Shown: positions 43,835 through 54,252, numbered from the stretch's first letter. The stretch is DNA of 64,000 nucleotides from Arion vulgaris (GCA_020796225.1 CM036755.1:64362049-64426048), one strand, 5' to 3'. Notes: generated from the letters alone by a model not told the origin. Made by a program: numbers and translations.

Positions 43835-44295
43835 GGATACTCTGAGATATTCAGTAAGATTCTTCACTGGAATCCATCATCCATTTAGATGTTGGATACA
43901 GTCATTCATTGGAATGTTGATTAGATAGGCAATAAGATTCCTCACTGGAATCTTCAATAAGATCGTCCATTGGAATGGGTTAATTAGTTTGTCTACTGGG
44001 AATAAGGTTGTCCACTAGGAATAAGGTTGTCCACTAGGAATAAGGTTGTCCACTGGGAATTAGGTTGTCCACTGGGAATAAGGTTGTCCACTGGGAATAA
44101 GGCTGTCCGCTGGGAATAAGGTTGTCCACTTGGATGTTGAATAAGGTTCTCCACTAGGATGTTGAATAAGGTTGTTTACTGGGATGTTAAATATGGTTGA
44201 GATGTTGAAAAAGGTTGAGATGTGAAATAAGGTTAGGATGTTGGATACGGTTGAGATGTTGAATAAGGTTTGGATGTTGGATAGGGTTGAGATAT
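43835..44295. repeat. Irregular 17-22 bp minisatellite
   Basis: Left part has GATGTTGGATAC and ATTGGAATGTTGAT units; the centre has 19-bp AATAAGGTTGTCCACTGGG repeated about eight times; the right part is GTTGAGATGTTGAATAAG-like. All are variants of one evolving unit. Confidence 0.88.
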
Positions 44296-44649
44296 TGGAT
44301 AACAATATTCACCAGAATACATTATAATGTCATCTGGGGCTATATCAGTGCTCTAAACTATTGGAATGTTAAATAAATTGAAATGTTAAGAGAAAATTGT
44401 GAGGATATCCATTGGCTAGTCTTGCCTTCTCAACAGCATTTAGTCTTGTATTGACAAGGATTGTCTTTCTTAGATGCATGGCCCCGTGCTGCATCTTGTT
44501 ATTGTGTGTATCAGTTATACATTTATTTTTAAGTGTGATGTTTGAGCAATACTTTATTTGACCTTTTTTCTCTTATTCCAATTTAAAATAATATAATGCA
44601 ATTTTATTGAATAGAACAAAGCAAAGATAGGCGATGTTGTATAGAATAT

Positions 44650-44885
44650 TTGCTCGTGTGTTGCTGGGTCCTAGAAGAGGAGCAAAGAATAGTAACACTG
44701 TGACCTAAAGGCATGTTGAAAGAGCCGAAAGGTAGGCCTGCTAACCTAGTCAATACAAAGTGTTGCAGAAATTGGATGTGCTGGTCTACTTTTAGGTGCA
44801 TAACTGGCATGCAATCGCTTGTTAGACTCAGATCACTACAAATCACAAGTGTGTTAGAAGGGTTGATGTGAGCCAAAGAAGGCTA
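44650..44885 (+). mobile_element. SINE S1, worn
   Basis: CGTGTGTTGCTGGG head, a damaged core (GGCATGTTGAAAGAGCCGAA) and GGTGCATAACTGGCATGCAA. Confidence 0.8.
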
Positions 44886-45149
44886 GGTATGAAACATCTG
44901 AATAATACCAAAAGTTGCAATCAAGGGTGAAAGTTGTCACCATGTATTTGTTGATAATTTACTCAGATCTCAAGACTGTCCTTAATATGAAGAGAGACAT
45001 GGAGAAAACTAAGGACAACGTTGCAGACTTCATTAATAGATACCTGTCAGGATATTCCATCTGCAGTTGTATGATAGAACCCAAACAGGGAACTACGACA
45101 ACGAGGTGAACAAGAATTGGGGCCTAAGGTGCATGGATAGAACACACTG

Positions 45150-46590
45150 AGAAATCCTGACAGCATCATGAGATAGGCTTGATGGAATCCCCAGAGCAAT
45201 AGAGGCCTTGGTTGCAGACCTATACCTCCTAGGGGCAATGGAAGGCCTTGGTTGCGACCTATACCTCTCATGAGGCAATGGAAGGCCTTCGTTGCAGACC
45301 TATACCTCCCTAGGGGCAGTGGAAGGCCTTGGTTGCAGACCTATACCTCTCTAGGGGTAATGGAAGGCCTTGGTTGCAGACCTATACCTCCCTAGGGGCA
45401 GTGGAAGGCCTTGGTTGCAGACCTATACCTCCCTAGGGGCAATGGAAGGCCTTGGTTGCAGACCTATACCTCCTAGGGCAATGGAAGGCCTTGGTTGCAG
45501 ACCTATACCTCCTAGGGGCAATTTGAAGGCCTTGGTTGCAGTCCTGTACCTCCTAGGGGCAGTGGAAGGCTTGGTTGCAGACCTATACCTCCCTAGGGCA
45601 GTGGAATGCCTTGGTTGCAGACCTATACCTCTCATGGGGCAATGGAAGACCTTGGTTGCAGACCTATACCTCCCTAGGGGCAATGGAAGGCCTTGGTTGC
45701 AGTCCTATACCTCCCTAGGGGCAATGGAAGGCCTTGGTTGCAGACCTATACCTCTCTAGGGGCAATGGAAGGCATTGGTTGCAGACCTATACCTCCCTAG
45801 GGGCAGTGGAAGGCCTTGGTTGCAGACCTATACCTCTCTAGGGACAATGGAAGGCCTTGGTTGCAGACCTATACCTCCCTAGGGGCAATGGAAGGCCTTG
45901 GTTGCAGACCTATACCTCCTAGGGCAATGGAAGGCCTTGGTTGCAGACCTATACCTCCCTAGGGGCAATGGAAGGCCTTGGTTGCAGACCTATACCTCCC
46001 TAGGGGCAATGGAAGGCCTTGGTTGCAGTCCTATACCTCTCTAGGGGCAATGGAAGGCCTTGGTTGCAGACCTATACCTCTCTAGGGGCAATGGAAGGCC
46101 TTGGTTGCAGACCTATACCTCCCTTGGGGCAATGGAAGGCCTTGGTTGCAGTCCTATACCTCTCTAGGGGCAATGGAAGGCCTTGGTTGCAGACCTATAC
46201 CTCCCTAGGGGCAATGGAAGGCCTTGGTTGCAGACCTATACCTCCCTAGGGGCAATGGAAGGCCTTGGTTGCAGACCTATACCTCTCTAGGGACAATGGA
46301 AGGCCTTGGTTGCAGACCTATACCTCTCTAGGGGTAATGGAAGGCCTTGGTTGCAGACCTATACCTCCCTAGGGGCAATGGAAGGCCTTGGTTGCAGTCC
46401 TATACCTCCCTTGGGGCAATGGAAGGCCTTGGTTGCAGACCTATACCTCTCTAGGGGCAATGGAAGGCCTTGGTTGCAGACCTATACCTCCCTAGGGGCA
46501 ATGGAAGGCCTTGGTTGCAGTCCTATACCTCCCTAGGGGCAATGGAAGGCCTTGGTTGCAGTCCTATACCTCCTTAGGGGCAAAGGGTGA
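45150..46590 (+). mobile_element. LINE L-E 3' end carrying a 41-bp array
   Basis: 45150-45195 matches the L-E copy at 50640 (AGGCTTGATGGAATCCCCAG, AGCAATAGAGG), and 46565-46590 matches its end (CCTTAGGGGCAAAGGGTGAA). About 34 copies of GCAATGGAAGGCCTTGGTTG plus CAGACCTATACCTCCCTAGGG lie between. The unit is L-E sequence (GTCTTGGTTGCGGACCTATG at 50770), so the array expanded inside the LINE tail. Arg/Pro-rich open frames here are shadows. Confidence 0.9.
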
Positions 46591-46599
46591 AAAAGAAGA

Positions 46600-46887
46600 C
46601 ATCTGAATAACACACAAAAGTTGCAATCAAACTGCATGGAAGTTGTCACCATTTATTATTTAGTTCATTTTTTGTTCCGTTTGATTTGTAATTTTTGTTA
46701 ATAGATTTTTAAATGATCACCTTTGGATCCAAACATAGACCTCATCTGTTGTTGCAATTTTGTAAACACCGATTTTATTTGTGTGTCTTCTGTTTTTGTT
46801 GCTTTATCTACCATTGATATTTAGTTGTACTACAACCATCTTTTTAGCGAAGGGCCATCCTCGCAGAAGGTGGACCTCAGAGATAAC
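46600..46887. other. No features
   Basis: Starts with CATCTGAATAACACACAAAA, which repeats the flank at 44889. Confidence 0.4.
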
Positions 46888-46990
46888 AAGGATGCGAAAA
46901 ACACTGTTTATGAAGCGCACACAAATGCATGTTCTATAAATATCTTCTTGCTCTGACACTGTCAGGCAAATCATGATAGAGAAAAGAAGA
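46888..46990 (+). repeat. Dispersed repeat H, copy 3
   Basis: CACTGTTTATGAAGCGCACA and TTCTATAAATATCTTCTTGC, related to 12915 and 27930. Confidence 0.5.
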
Positions 46991-47049
46991 CAGAAATGAA
47001 AGCAGATAACCATCTTTAATGAGATAAAAGAAATTAAAAGAAGAACGAC

Positions 47050-47185
47050 CTGCTGCCTTGCAGGTCGGCTGGGGACAGTCAAAGGCTGACGGAGAGCGAA
47101 CCCAGTAAACGCTGACTGAAATCGGACACATCACTGAAGGATAAGCAAAAGAGCTCCAAATGGCGCTGAAGATGTGACGAAACCC
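47050..47185 (+). mobile_element. SINE S2c body fragment
   Basis: TGCTGCCTTGCAGGTCGGCT, GAGCGAACCCAGTAAACGCT and AGCTCCAAATGGCGCTGAAG. Confidence 0.8.
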
Positions 47186-47194
47186 ACCATGCTG

Positions 47195-47690
47195 AAGCTA
47201 CAAATGAGAAAATTGAAGTATTTTGAACATATAAAGAGACCCAACAGGTTGGAGAAGACCATTATGAGAGGAGGCATCTCTGCAAAGATGAAGACCAAGG
47301 AGAAAATGAATCAAGGATGTACCTCGCCTGTGTGTTGCCGGGCCAGCAAAGGAGCAAAGAATATTAACACTGCACCTACAAGGCATGTCGTAAGAGGCGA
47401 CTGAGGTAGGGGCTTAGGAAGCTATCCGTAAATAAAAAGTGTAGTAGAAATAGAATGTGCTGGCCTACTTGTAGGCGCATAATTGGTACAGCGTACAATC
47501 GCTCATAGGCTCGAATCACATACAAATCACAAAGAGTGGTTAACAAGTGGTTGACATAGAAAAAGAAGGATGTAATTGATGATTTGATCATGACAAATTC
47601 AGAGGAATCCGACCCATGACAGAGAGAAATTCCAAAGGACAGTTAGGTTGGCAAAGTTCTGCTCAGAACAAGCTATTTAATGATGGATCC
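47195..47690 (+). mobile_element. LINE L-B remnant split by SINE S1
   Basis: The left part reads KLQMRKLKYFEHIKRPNRLE and IMRGGISAKMK. The right part from 47566 continues with GATGTAATTGATGATTTGAT (the QDVTDDLNM segment) to GGCAAAGTTCTGCTCAG. Confidence 0.85.
47322..47565 (+). mobile_element. SINE S1, full length, 9-bp TSD
   Basis: Flanked by AAGGATGTA at 47313-47321 and 47566-47574, which is L-B sequence. Intact core GCATGTCGTAAGAGGCGACT at about 47383. Confidence 0.94.
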
Positions 47691-48296
47691 CCTTGTTTAC
47701 CATATTTGATTTGATGTTTGTCATAGCAGTTTTATGGCCACTAGTTGTTGGTAGTTGGTAGATGTCCCAGAAACATTTACTCATTTATAATAACACATTG
47801 TGTATGAATGTATTTCATTTTGAAATAGTTTGCCTATAGTGGATGTATGGTAGAGTGATTGGTTCGTGTGGGTGTTGTTTGAGTATGGGTGTGAGGGAGC
47901 ATTGTTTGTGTGTGTTAGTTAGTTAGTTAGTTAGCAGATCTGACATTACTGCAGTCCAGACAGAATGTTAGAGGCTCAGTCTATTTCAGCAGTTAGCAGC
48001 AGGCATGCATGCTTATAGTTCCCATAGCTCACTGGTTAGTCATGATCATAGGACTCTCTGCAGACTAATTCCAGACCGTATGTAAAACAATTTATTCTTC
48101 ACATTATCATCATGGATTAGTATGTATCTGTGTGTGTGTGGTGATTGTGTGTGTATTATATCTGTATATTGTGGATGCCTTGGGAGAAGCAAAGGCTATG
48201 GGAGTAAACCAAACAGAAAATAGGTAGTGAAGCTCCTAAGATGGACAATCATCATGACAGCTTCTGCAGAGAAACTGGTGTTAGATGATGTTTTGT
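47691..48296. other. No gene seen
   Basis: GT-rich stretches and a short TTAG run (about 47919-47935). No coding or RNA signal. Confidence 0.5.
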
Positions 48297-48535
48297 TATG
48301 TTATGTTATGCGATCGACGTCATGGCACATTGTGCATTCCCATTCGTGCTCTGTCCTCCGCTGCAGCAGCCATCCCAAAGTCCATTTGCTCACAGTACCC
48401 ATGAGAAGTTGATTACTATATCTTCTCTCTCTACCACGAAGACAACACTGTCTGGCATGTCCAAACTTAACTCCTAATTCTCGAATTCGTTCCAGTGTCT
48501 GAGACTTGCCCATGTCACATAATTGAGAGCATACT
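48297..48535 (-). mobile_element. LINE L-RH C-terminal remnant
   Basis: Minus frame 48301-48513 encodes GKSQTLERIRELGVKFGHAR and RTEHEWECTMCHDVDRIT, very close to 25800. Confidence 0.85.
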
Positions 48536-48959
48536 ACATTGATGATCTAAAGATGTACTAGATGATGTTCCTACACACCTCTACACTCTATCATTGAAGT
48601 CGAGAGGGGTAGTTAACACTTCGTAACTCTGCTGCTCCATAAAATCGCACAGGTATGTGTCACATAGAGGTCAGTTTGTAGTCGACTTTGCTGACCAAAC
48701 CAACACAGAGGACAACAGTTGCAGTTATAAGTTCAGCTCAATTGGCAAAGCGAGTGTATCCAACACCACATGTTGTCTTCTGCAGTGGAAAAGATCATCA
48801 CATGACATTGGATGGCTACGCCCTCTTCAGTCGGGCAGCCTCAGATAATATGGTGCTGTTCTGCCACAGTTTACCTTCTATAGCATCTTGAAGCTCACTA
48901 TCTTACCAGATAAGTGGACTGTAAAACCGCATCAAACAAGAACAACAAACAAAAGAAGG
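48536..48959. other. Unassigned, probably LINE 5' region
   Basis: Leads directly into a LINE endonuclease reading; two overlapping short frames at 48657-48891 have no domain. Confidence 0.35.
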
Positions 48960-49730
48960 CACCAGCCTTTTGATTAGTTAGCTAGAATGTAAGAACAATA
49001 TGCTATGACCTGTCAGAAGATCTAATTCACAGATAAACGACATTAGGAAAACTACAGAAATTAACAATGAGCTGAAAGGGATCAATGTTGACATCACAGC
49101 ACTACAGGAGACATGACCTGCAAAAATGGATTGCTGAGGAAACAAGACTATATGTTCTATTGACAAGGAAATCTCAAGGATTCAAGATCAAGACTGGATG
49201 AAGTAAGATTTGACATAAAAAACTACACTGCTTCAAATGGTAGTACCTCCTATAAATGTCACTGAGCATATTCTGTCCATCAAACTCCAAACCACATCAG
49301 GTTTGGTCTATCTCCTCAGTGTGTATGCACCAATACTACACTCCACAGCAGATGTTAAAGACCAATTTATGAAGAAATAAGTCTGCAAAAATGATCTTCC
49401 CTAAAAAACGAACATTTGTTCTTATTGGCAGACTTCAATGTCAGAGTTGAAGCCAAACAACTCTTGGCCATCGATCGTGCTTTTGAAAAAGTGGTACTAG
49501 AAAAATAAATGAAAATAAACAGAGACTCAAACGGTTTGGCCACCTGGGGAGAATGAACCCGAATACACCAGCTGCAAGAGTGTACAACCAGAAAATAGAA
49601 TCATCAATAGGAAGGGCCAGACCAAGAAAAAGATGGATTGATGGAGTTACAGACACTCTTAAAACTTTACAATACCACAGCGTATCAAGCGACCGAGCGT
49701 GCACTATCTCGGAACCGATCATCAGTTAAA
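48960..49730 (+). mobile_element. LINE with endonuclease joined to L-D tail
   Basis: 48985-49450 reads, across frameshifts, as an APE-type endonuclease: NVRTICYDLSEDLI, KGINVDITALQET (catalytic Glu region) and a damaged LLADFNVRVEA (the DFN motif). From about 49490 the text is the L-D tail: RFGHLGRMNPNTPAARVYNQ and RARPRKRWIDGVTDTLK, ending in TAA. The reverse transcriptase between them is deleted. Confidence 0.82.
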
Positions 49731-50104
49731 CCTGCTACGCATAACATAAATAAAGCAGAGAATAACAAAAGAAAGATGACAAGACAAGATAATCATCATG
49801 CCTAGATGGTCTAAAGTTACCATGCGTTTGCAATGGATATCAGTCATCAGAAAGCTACACACACTGGTTCCCTGTCCTAAGGTCTAGTTAGTGTTATTCT
49901 GGCTTCTTTTCAAGCACAGAGAATACATGAATACTGTATATTTCTTTGTTTGTGTTCATTCGTTCTTATCAACCAAGTTTATCACTAATTGTGATCTGTG
50001 TGATTTGCAGCAAGAGCTTCAGTATGTTGTATCCCTGTTTAGCCCATACGGCATTTAGAACAGGCACATCACAGTTACTACCAAATATATAATGTCGGAT
50101 AAAC
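49731..50104. other. No gene seen
   Basis: AT-rich, no exon or repeat recognised. Confidence 0.45.
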
Positions 50105-50280
50105 AAGGCTTGTATAGATAGATTACTGACAAGGTTAAGTAGTTTGACTGTTGTATAGATAGATTACTGACAAGGATTAGTGTTTGACTGTTGTATGATA
50201 GATTACTGACAAGGGATTAAGTAGTTTGACTGTTGTATAGATAGATTACTGAAAAGGGGATTAAGTAGTTTGACTGTTGT
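50105..50280. repeat. 41-bp unit, 4 copies
   Basis: GATTACTGACAAGGTTAAGT plus AGTTTGACTGTTGTATAGAT, with single-base indels. Confidence 0.94.
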
Positions 50281-50282
50281 AC

Positions 50283-50462
50283 TGAAGGTAGGTTTGAATC
50301 TGAACCAAGAAATGTGCAATTATTTTCATGAGATACCTAGGATTGTTGTGGGTGCTACAGAGTTTGTGCTTTGTGCAATGTTCTTGGCAGACGGCATGCC
50401 GACAGGGACGGAGCCATATGGGGAAGCCCGTTGCATTGAAGTCAATCCTTCGCTTTTAGACC
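50283..50462 (+). mobile_element. SINE S4, 5'-truncated
   Basis: From GGTTTGAATCTGAACC through GAGATACCTAGGATTGTTG and CCATATGGGGAAGCCCGTTG to TTCGCTTTTAGACC. The A-box half is missing where the 41-bp array ends. Confidence 0.82.
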
Positions 50463-50639
50463 TTTTTGGGACTATTGACAAGATTTTACAGATTTTACAA
50501 TCCCACATTATAGTACCCCCATCTACTGAGTTATACTGCTAGTATAGTGTAAACTCTGATTAGTCATCATGTCGGAGGCCTTCAGAACTGATTCATAGCA
50601 GACTTTTTTTTGGTATTTACATGACTACAACTAACAGCA

Positions 50640-50825
50640 TCACAAGACAGGCTCTCTGATGGAACCCCCAGGGCAATAGAGGTAGGGGAAGACACAGGAA
50701 CACCTGGAGGCGGGATTTGGGAGACGGAATGCAAGAAAATGGGGAGAGAGTGGAGAGATCTGGAAAGGATGGTCTTGGTTGCGGACCTATGCTTCCTTAG
50801 GAGCGAAGGGTGAAGAAGACAGAGA
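50640..50825 (+). mobile_element. LINE L-E C-terminal remnant
   Basis: Reads RGRHRNTWRRDLGDG in one frame, then GGAGAGATCTGGAAAGGATG and GTCTTGGTTGCGGACCTATG, ending GAGCGAAGGGTGAAGAAGAC. Parent-type copy for the array at 45150-46590. Confidence 0.83.
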
Positions 50826-50883
50826 CATGATTACAAGCACTGTTGTACTGCATTCATCTTACTCATTCTGACATGCTAATCTT

Positions 50884-51088
50884 CTTTGTTCACTATAAAA
50901 TAACATGTTTACTTCCATGTGTTACATGTTATAGTGTGCTTGAAATATGTGCTTTGTTCACTATAAAATAACATGTTTTCTTCCATGTGTTACATGTTAT
51001 AGTGTGCTTGAAATATGTGCTTTGTTCACTATAAAATAACATGTTTACTTCGATGTGTTACATGTTATAGTGTGTTTGAAATATGTGT
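50884..51088. repeat. 68-bp unit with internal palindrome, 3 copies
   Basis: Starts at 50884, 50952 and 51020. Each unit contains CACTATAAAATAACATGT and its near reverse complement ACATGTTATAGTG, so each copy can fold into a hairpin. Confidence 0.94.
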
Positions 51089-51264
51089 GCCTGACACATC
51101 TGTTTTTAGCACTGCATTTTAAAACTAGGTTTGTTTTCTCTCTTAATTCCTTACTCACTTAGCCAGACTGCAGTGATACAGCCTGTTACTAAGACCACTC
51201 CTTGAGTCCAGGATCTAGTCAATGCTGCTTTCATTGATGATGAATTTTGTCACTTATTTCATCA

Positions 51265-51440
51265 TCATCAGGTGCCGTGCCAGCTGGTGTAGACAATCAT
51301 GGATCTCCACAAATCTCTGTCGTTGGTATTTGCTATCAACTCAGATGTTGACGCTCTACCATGCCATGAAGTCAGGCTATCCAAAATTGTCTCTCTCTGT
51401 CGTCCTCTGTCTCGTCTACCCTCGATTTTACAGGTTGTCA
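51265..51440 (-). mobile_element. LINE L-F C-terminal remnant
   Basis: Reverse complement of the 37470 family: GGTGCCGTGCCAGCTGGTGT, TCATGGATCTCCACAAATCT and CGTCCTCTGTCTCGTCTACC. Confidence 0.82.
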
Positions 51441-51569
51441 TTTATTTACTGTATCTTTTTCTTATGAAATTTGCATATGTTGCTTCTCACACACAGTTTG
51501 ATCAGCTTTCATCCCTTCTTAGTCTTCAGATTAACTAGCACACTATACTAACTATCGGCTTGTATACCA

Positions 51570-51700
51570 GTAAGAGAGGACGCCCAAAGGAGACCCTGAA
51601 ACGAACTTTGATGAGAGAGGCAAGAAATATCGGTTTTAATTCCATTGAAAAGATTGAGCAAGTTGCCCAGGACAGAGCGGTGTAGAGAAATTACTTGAAA
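51570..51700 (+). mobile_element. LINE L-A scrap
   Basis: AAGAGAGGACGCCCAAAGGA, GACCCTGAAACGAACTTTGA and GCCCAGGACAGAGCGGTGTA match the KRGRP...A.WRN segment of L-A. Confidence 0.83.
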
Positions 51701-51924
51701 ATGTGTTTATCTGTTGAGAATGTTTGGGAATTATTTTTGACCAGTATGTTTGTAATTAAATGTCTTGATTCATGATACTTCATCTTAACATATGAATAAA
51801 TAGTCTTTCCATTTGATTTGTTGTCTTCATTCTCTTCTCTCACTTCATTTTTCAGAAAAAAGGCCAGCTCATCTCTCGTGCCAAAGTTAACCGGTTCGCT
51901 CTCTCGTGGAGCCTTCGGAATATT

Positions 51925-52125
51925 TTTTTTTCCCGATCCAGAAGCACTTGAGCTTTTCAGCTCTTCGACTCGGTGCCATGGACATCGTAACCTTCGGTTC
52001 GGTGCCACGAACACCGTAAATCTGGGGAATCTGTGGCTTTATCTGCCATCCCGCGGAATTGAACCCGCACACACAGAGGATAGTCACCCGTAGTCCAACG
52101 CGCTACGAACACGCTGGGCAGACGG
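51925..52125 (-). mobile_element. SINE S5
   Basis: The minus-strand head ends at CGCGCTACGAACACGCTGGGC, with GGAATTGAACCCGC (B-box complement), and the body CGGTGCCACGAACACCGTAA. Confidence 0.87.
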
Positions 52126-52129
52126 GCTG

Positions 52130-52497
52130 GAATATTTTGTAAAGATCCCTGATCTCAGTGAGATCGAGTTCCTAGTTCTGTCGGAGACGGACGATAAAAC
52201 GTACGTCCCGTGTTCAATTTGAGCACGTAAAAGAACCATTGGTAGTTCAAAAATCGAGAACAGTCTGGAAAGCCGCTGCTTGAGCAAAATTCATTTGAAA
52301 TTTTTTTTTTTTATAGAATTCCTGCAAAATGTTTTTAACATCTTCAAAATTACATTGGCGATCATCGCCGGTGCTACTGAGTTCGTGCACTGCAGCTGAG
52401 ACCTTCCTGTGTAAGAAAGAGATTGGATCACATATAGTTACCATCGAAGTGCAATGATGATGATCCTATCAACTAATCACTCAATAAATCGATCAAT
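52130..52497 (+). mobile_element. SINE S3, 5'-truncated
   Basis: From GGAATATTTTGTAAAGATCC through CTGTCGGAGACGGACGATAA and AGACCTTCCTGTGTAAGAAA to the TCAATAAATCGATCAA tail. It abuts the S5 copy. Confidence 0.84.
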
Positions 52498-52734
52498 CTT
52501 CATATTAGGGATGAAAAGTAATTTAGAAATGTATAAACTGTTTCAGTTTCTAATATCTTCATTGCACTCCGGACATGTCCATAGGTGCCCGATCTCCTTC
52601 GCAATATCTCCAACAGCGTCCAGCTGTACCATTTCGATTTTGATTGACGAGCCTACTACGCCTGTTGTGCTGTTCTTTTCTGGCCTCTTCAATCTCAGCT
52701 CTTGCACTAGTAGTTGACAAGGATTGCTTTAAAT

Positions 52735-53244
52735 CAACATTTCCCAAAGTGGGCAGTACCGCCCCTAGTGGGCGCAGACGCGTTCTAGGGGGGGGGGGCG
52801 ATAGTGGGTTCAGAAGAATTTGGAGGGTTTTAACTCTTAGTGGACCAAGCGCCACGCTAAGTGGCGTTTGAAGTGGACGCATTTTTACATTCTGCCACGC
52901 TAAGTGGCGTTTGGTTATCAAAACGTGAAAGCGCTTGTAAAAACGTGACTTTTGCCCTGGTCCACTAAGAGTTAAGGCGATTAGGGGTCGGTGGTTCCTT
53001 AAAGAAGAAATTAATAATAAATATTTTAAAACAAATTATTTTCGTGATTTTGCGATTGAATAATCATTTAAAATTTGAATTCTGCATTTTAATTCATCTT
53101 ATGCCCGTTTTAGACGATCCATTTTTTCACCAATTTTCTTTCTCACGCATAAAATCATTAGAAAATTGACCATGTATGACAGAAATATATATCAATTTTC
53201 TATGGCAAAGTGGGCGGTGGACCGAAAAAGTTTGGGAATCTATG
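52735..53244 (+). mobile_element. hAT MITE with a nested TTAA MITE
   Basis: TSD CTTTAAAT at 52727-52734 and GTTTAAAT at 53245-53252 (7 of 8). Starts CAACATTTCCCAAAGTGGGC and ends AAAGTTTGGGAATCTATG. A run of nine G lies near 52791. Confidence 0.88.
52834..52971. mobile_element. TTAA-flanked MITE, 138 bp (piggyBac-like)
   Basis: TTAA at 52830-52833 and 52972-52975. Perfect 14-bp inverted ends CTCTTAGTGGACCA. The interior holds two copies of the palindromic GCCACGCTAAGTGGC. A TTAA target with CTCTT-type ends suggests piggyBac mobilisation. Confidence 0.9.
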
Positions 53245-53340
53245 GTTTAAATGGAAATCTTCTTGCGGCGAAACTGTATGAGAGCGTTCAACATGTCAAC
53301 TCTATCCATAGGCTAACCCCCTGATATGGTACTGTCTTAC

Positions 53341-53494
53341 TTCAGCTAATACAATAATTATCAGTGTGCGTCACTGTACAGGACTACAGAAAAACCCTGA
53401 TTTTTTTAATTGGAGATCTAAATTACATGTACATCTGAAATCGAAGTTTGGATTGCCTTAATGACGAGAAATACTAGTTATAAGAAAAGCAAGA
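53341..53494. other. Unassigned short repeat trace
   Basis: GGAGATCTAAATTACATGTA is also found near 42143, suggesting another low-copy repeat. Confidence 0.4.
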
Positions 53495-53760
53495 TAAAAG
53501 GTAAGTTCTGTGTTCAAGTTGAGCACTTAGAAGAACCCTTGGCAATTCAAAATCGAGAAGAGCAAGCTGGAAAGTCGCTGCCCGGGCTAAATTCATTAGA
53601 AAGATTCCTACAAAATAGCTTCACCATCTTCTAAATTACATTAGGAACACTCCCCGTGCTACAGAGTTCGTGCAACTGCCACTGAGGTCTTCTTGTATAA
53701 GAAAGAGATTGGAGTACACATGGTTAATCATCGAAGTGCAATGATGATGGTCTTATTTTT
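53495..53760 (+). mobile_element. SINE S3, 5'-truncated
   Basis: TCAAGTTGAGCACTTAGAAG, CTGGAAAGTCGCTGCCCGGG and GTGCAATGATGATGGTC. The tail is replaced by the S5 end. Confidence 0.83.
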
Positions 53761-53763
53761 ATT

Positions 53764-53950
53764 TTTTGATCCAGCAGCACTTGAGTCTTCGGTTTGGTGC
53801 CGTAGACATCGTAACCCTTCGGTTCGGTGCAACGAACACCGTAAACTCTGGTGAACCTGTGGCTTTTCTGCCAGCCCGCGGAATTGAACCCGCGCTCACA
53901 GAGGGCTTGTCACCCGCCGTCCAATGCGCTACGAACACGCTGGGCAGGAG
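53764..53950 (-). mobile_element. SINE S5
   Basis: GATCCAGCAGCACTTGAGTC body end, GGAATTGAACCCGCGC B-box complement, and the head GCGCTACGAACACGCTGGGC. Confidence 0.88.
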
Positions 53951-54252
53951 GACCTGATGATATTCTTATCACTCAATCATTGATGATGAAGTCTGAAAGC
54001 AAATGATCCAAACAGGAAGATTTGAAGAATAATTATTACCATGATTAGTCGGCATGGCTCGTGATGTTGGTGTTCTTATAGTTTATATTTAATTGAATCA
54101 AATTGAGTATTGATGTTGCATGATCGCTGAAGGAAAATGTCTGAACTCTGCAAGCAAGGTTGTTGAGGGGCAAGAGTTTAACACTGCAAGATAGGGGTCG
54201 ATGTACTAAGCGTTGCTAGATCGCCGAAGAGCAGGACGTATAGCGTAGAAGG
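53951..54252. other. No gene seen
   Basis: No repeat or exon recognised. Contains no U2 promoter element that could be identified. Confidence 0.4.

Larger units (their letters stand above)
52545..53340 (-). mobile_element. LINE L-RH remnant split by a hAT MITE
   Basis: 52545-52726 (minus) encodes the tail region (NQNRNGTAG and the CPEC equivalent). The upstream half resumes at 53253-53340 (MDRVDMLNALIQF-like). The hAT MITE 52735-53244 sits between, at the same LINE position as the hAT insertion at 12471. Confidence 0.78.

Noticed and set aside
45370..46536. Repeat proteins with GLGCRPIPP units
   Set aside because: Shadow of the 41-bp array derived from a LINE 3' end.
52084..52287. Small minus-strand gene
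   Set aside because: Lies across the S5/S3 SINE junction; the frame is SINE sequence.
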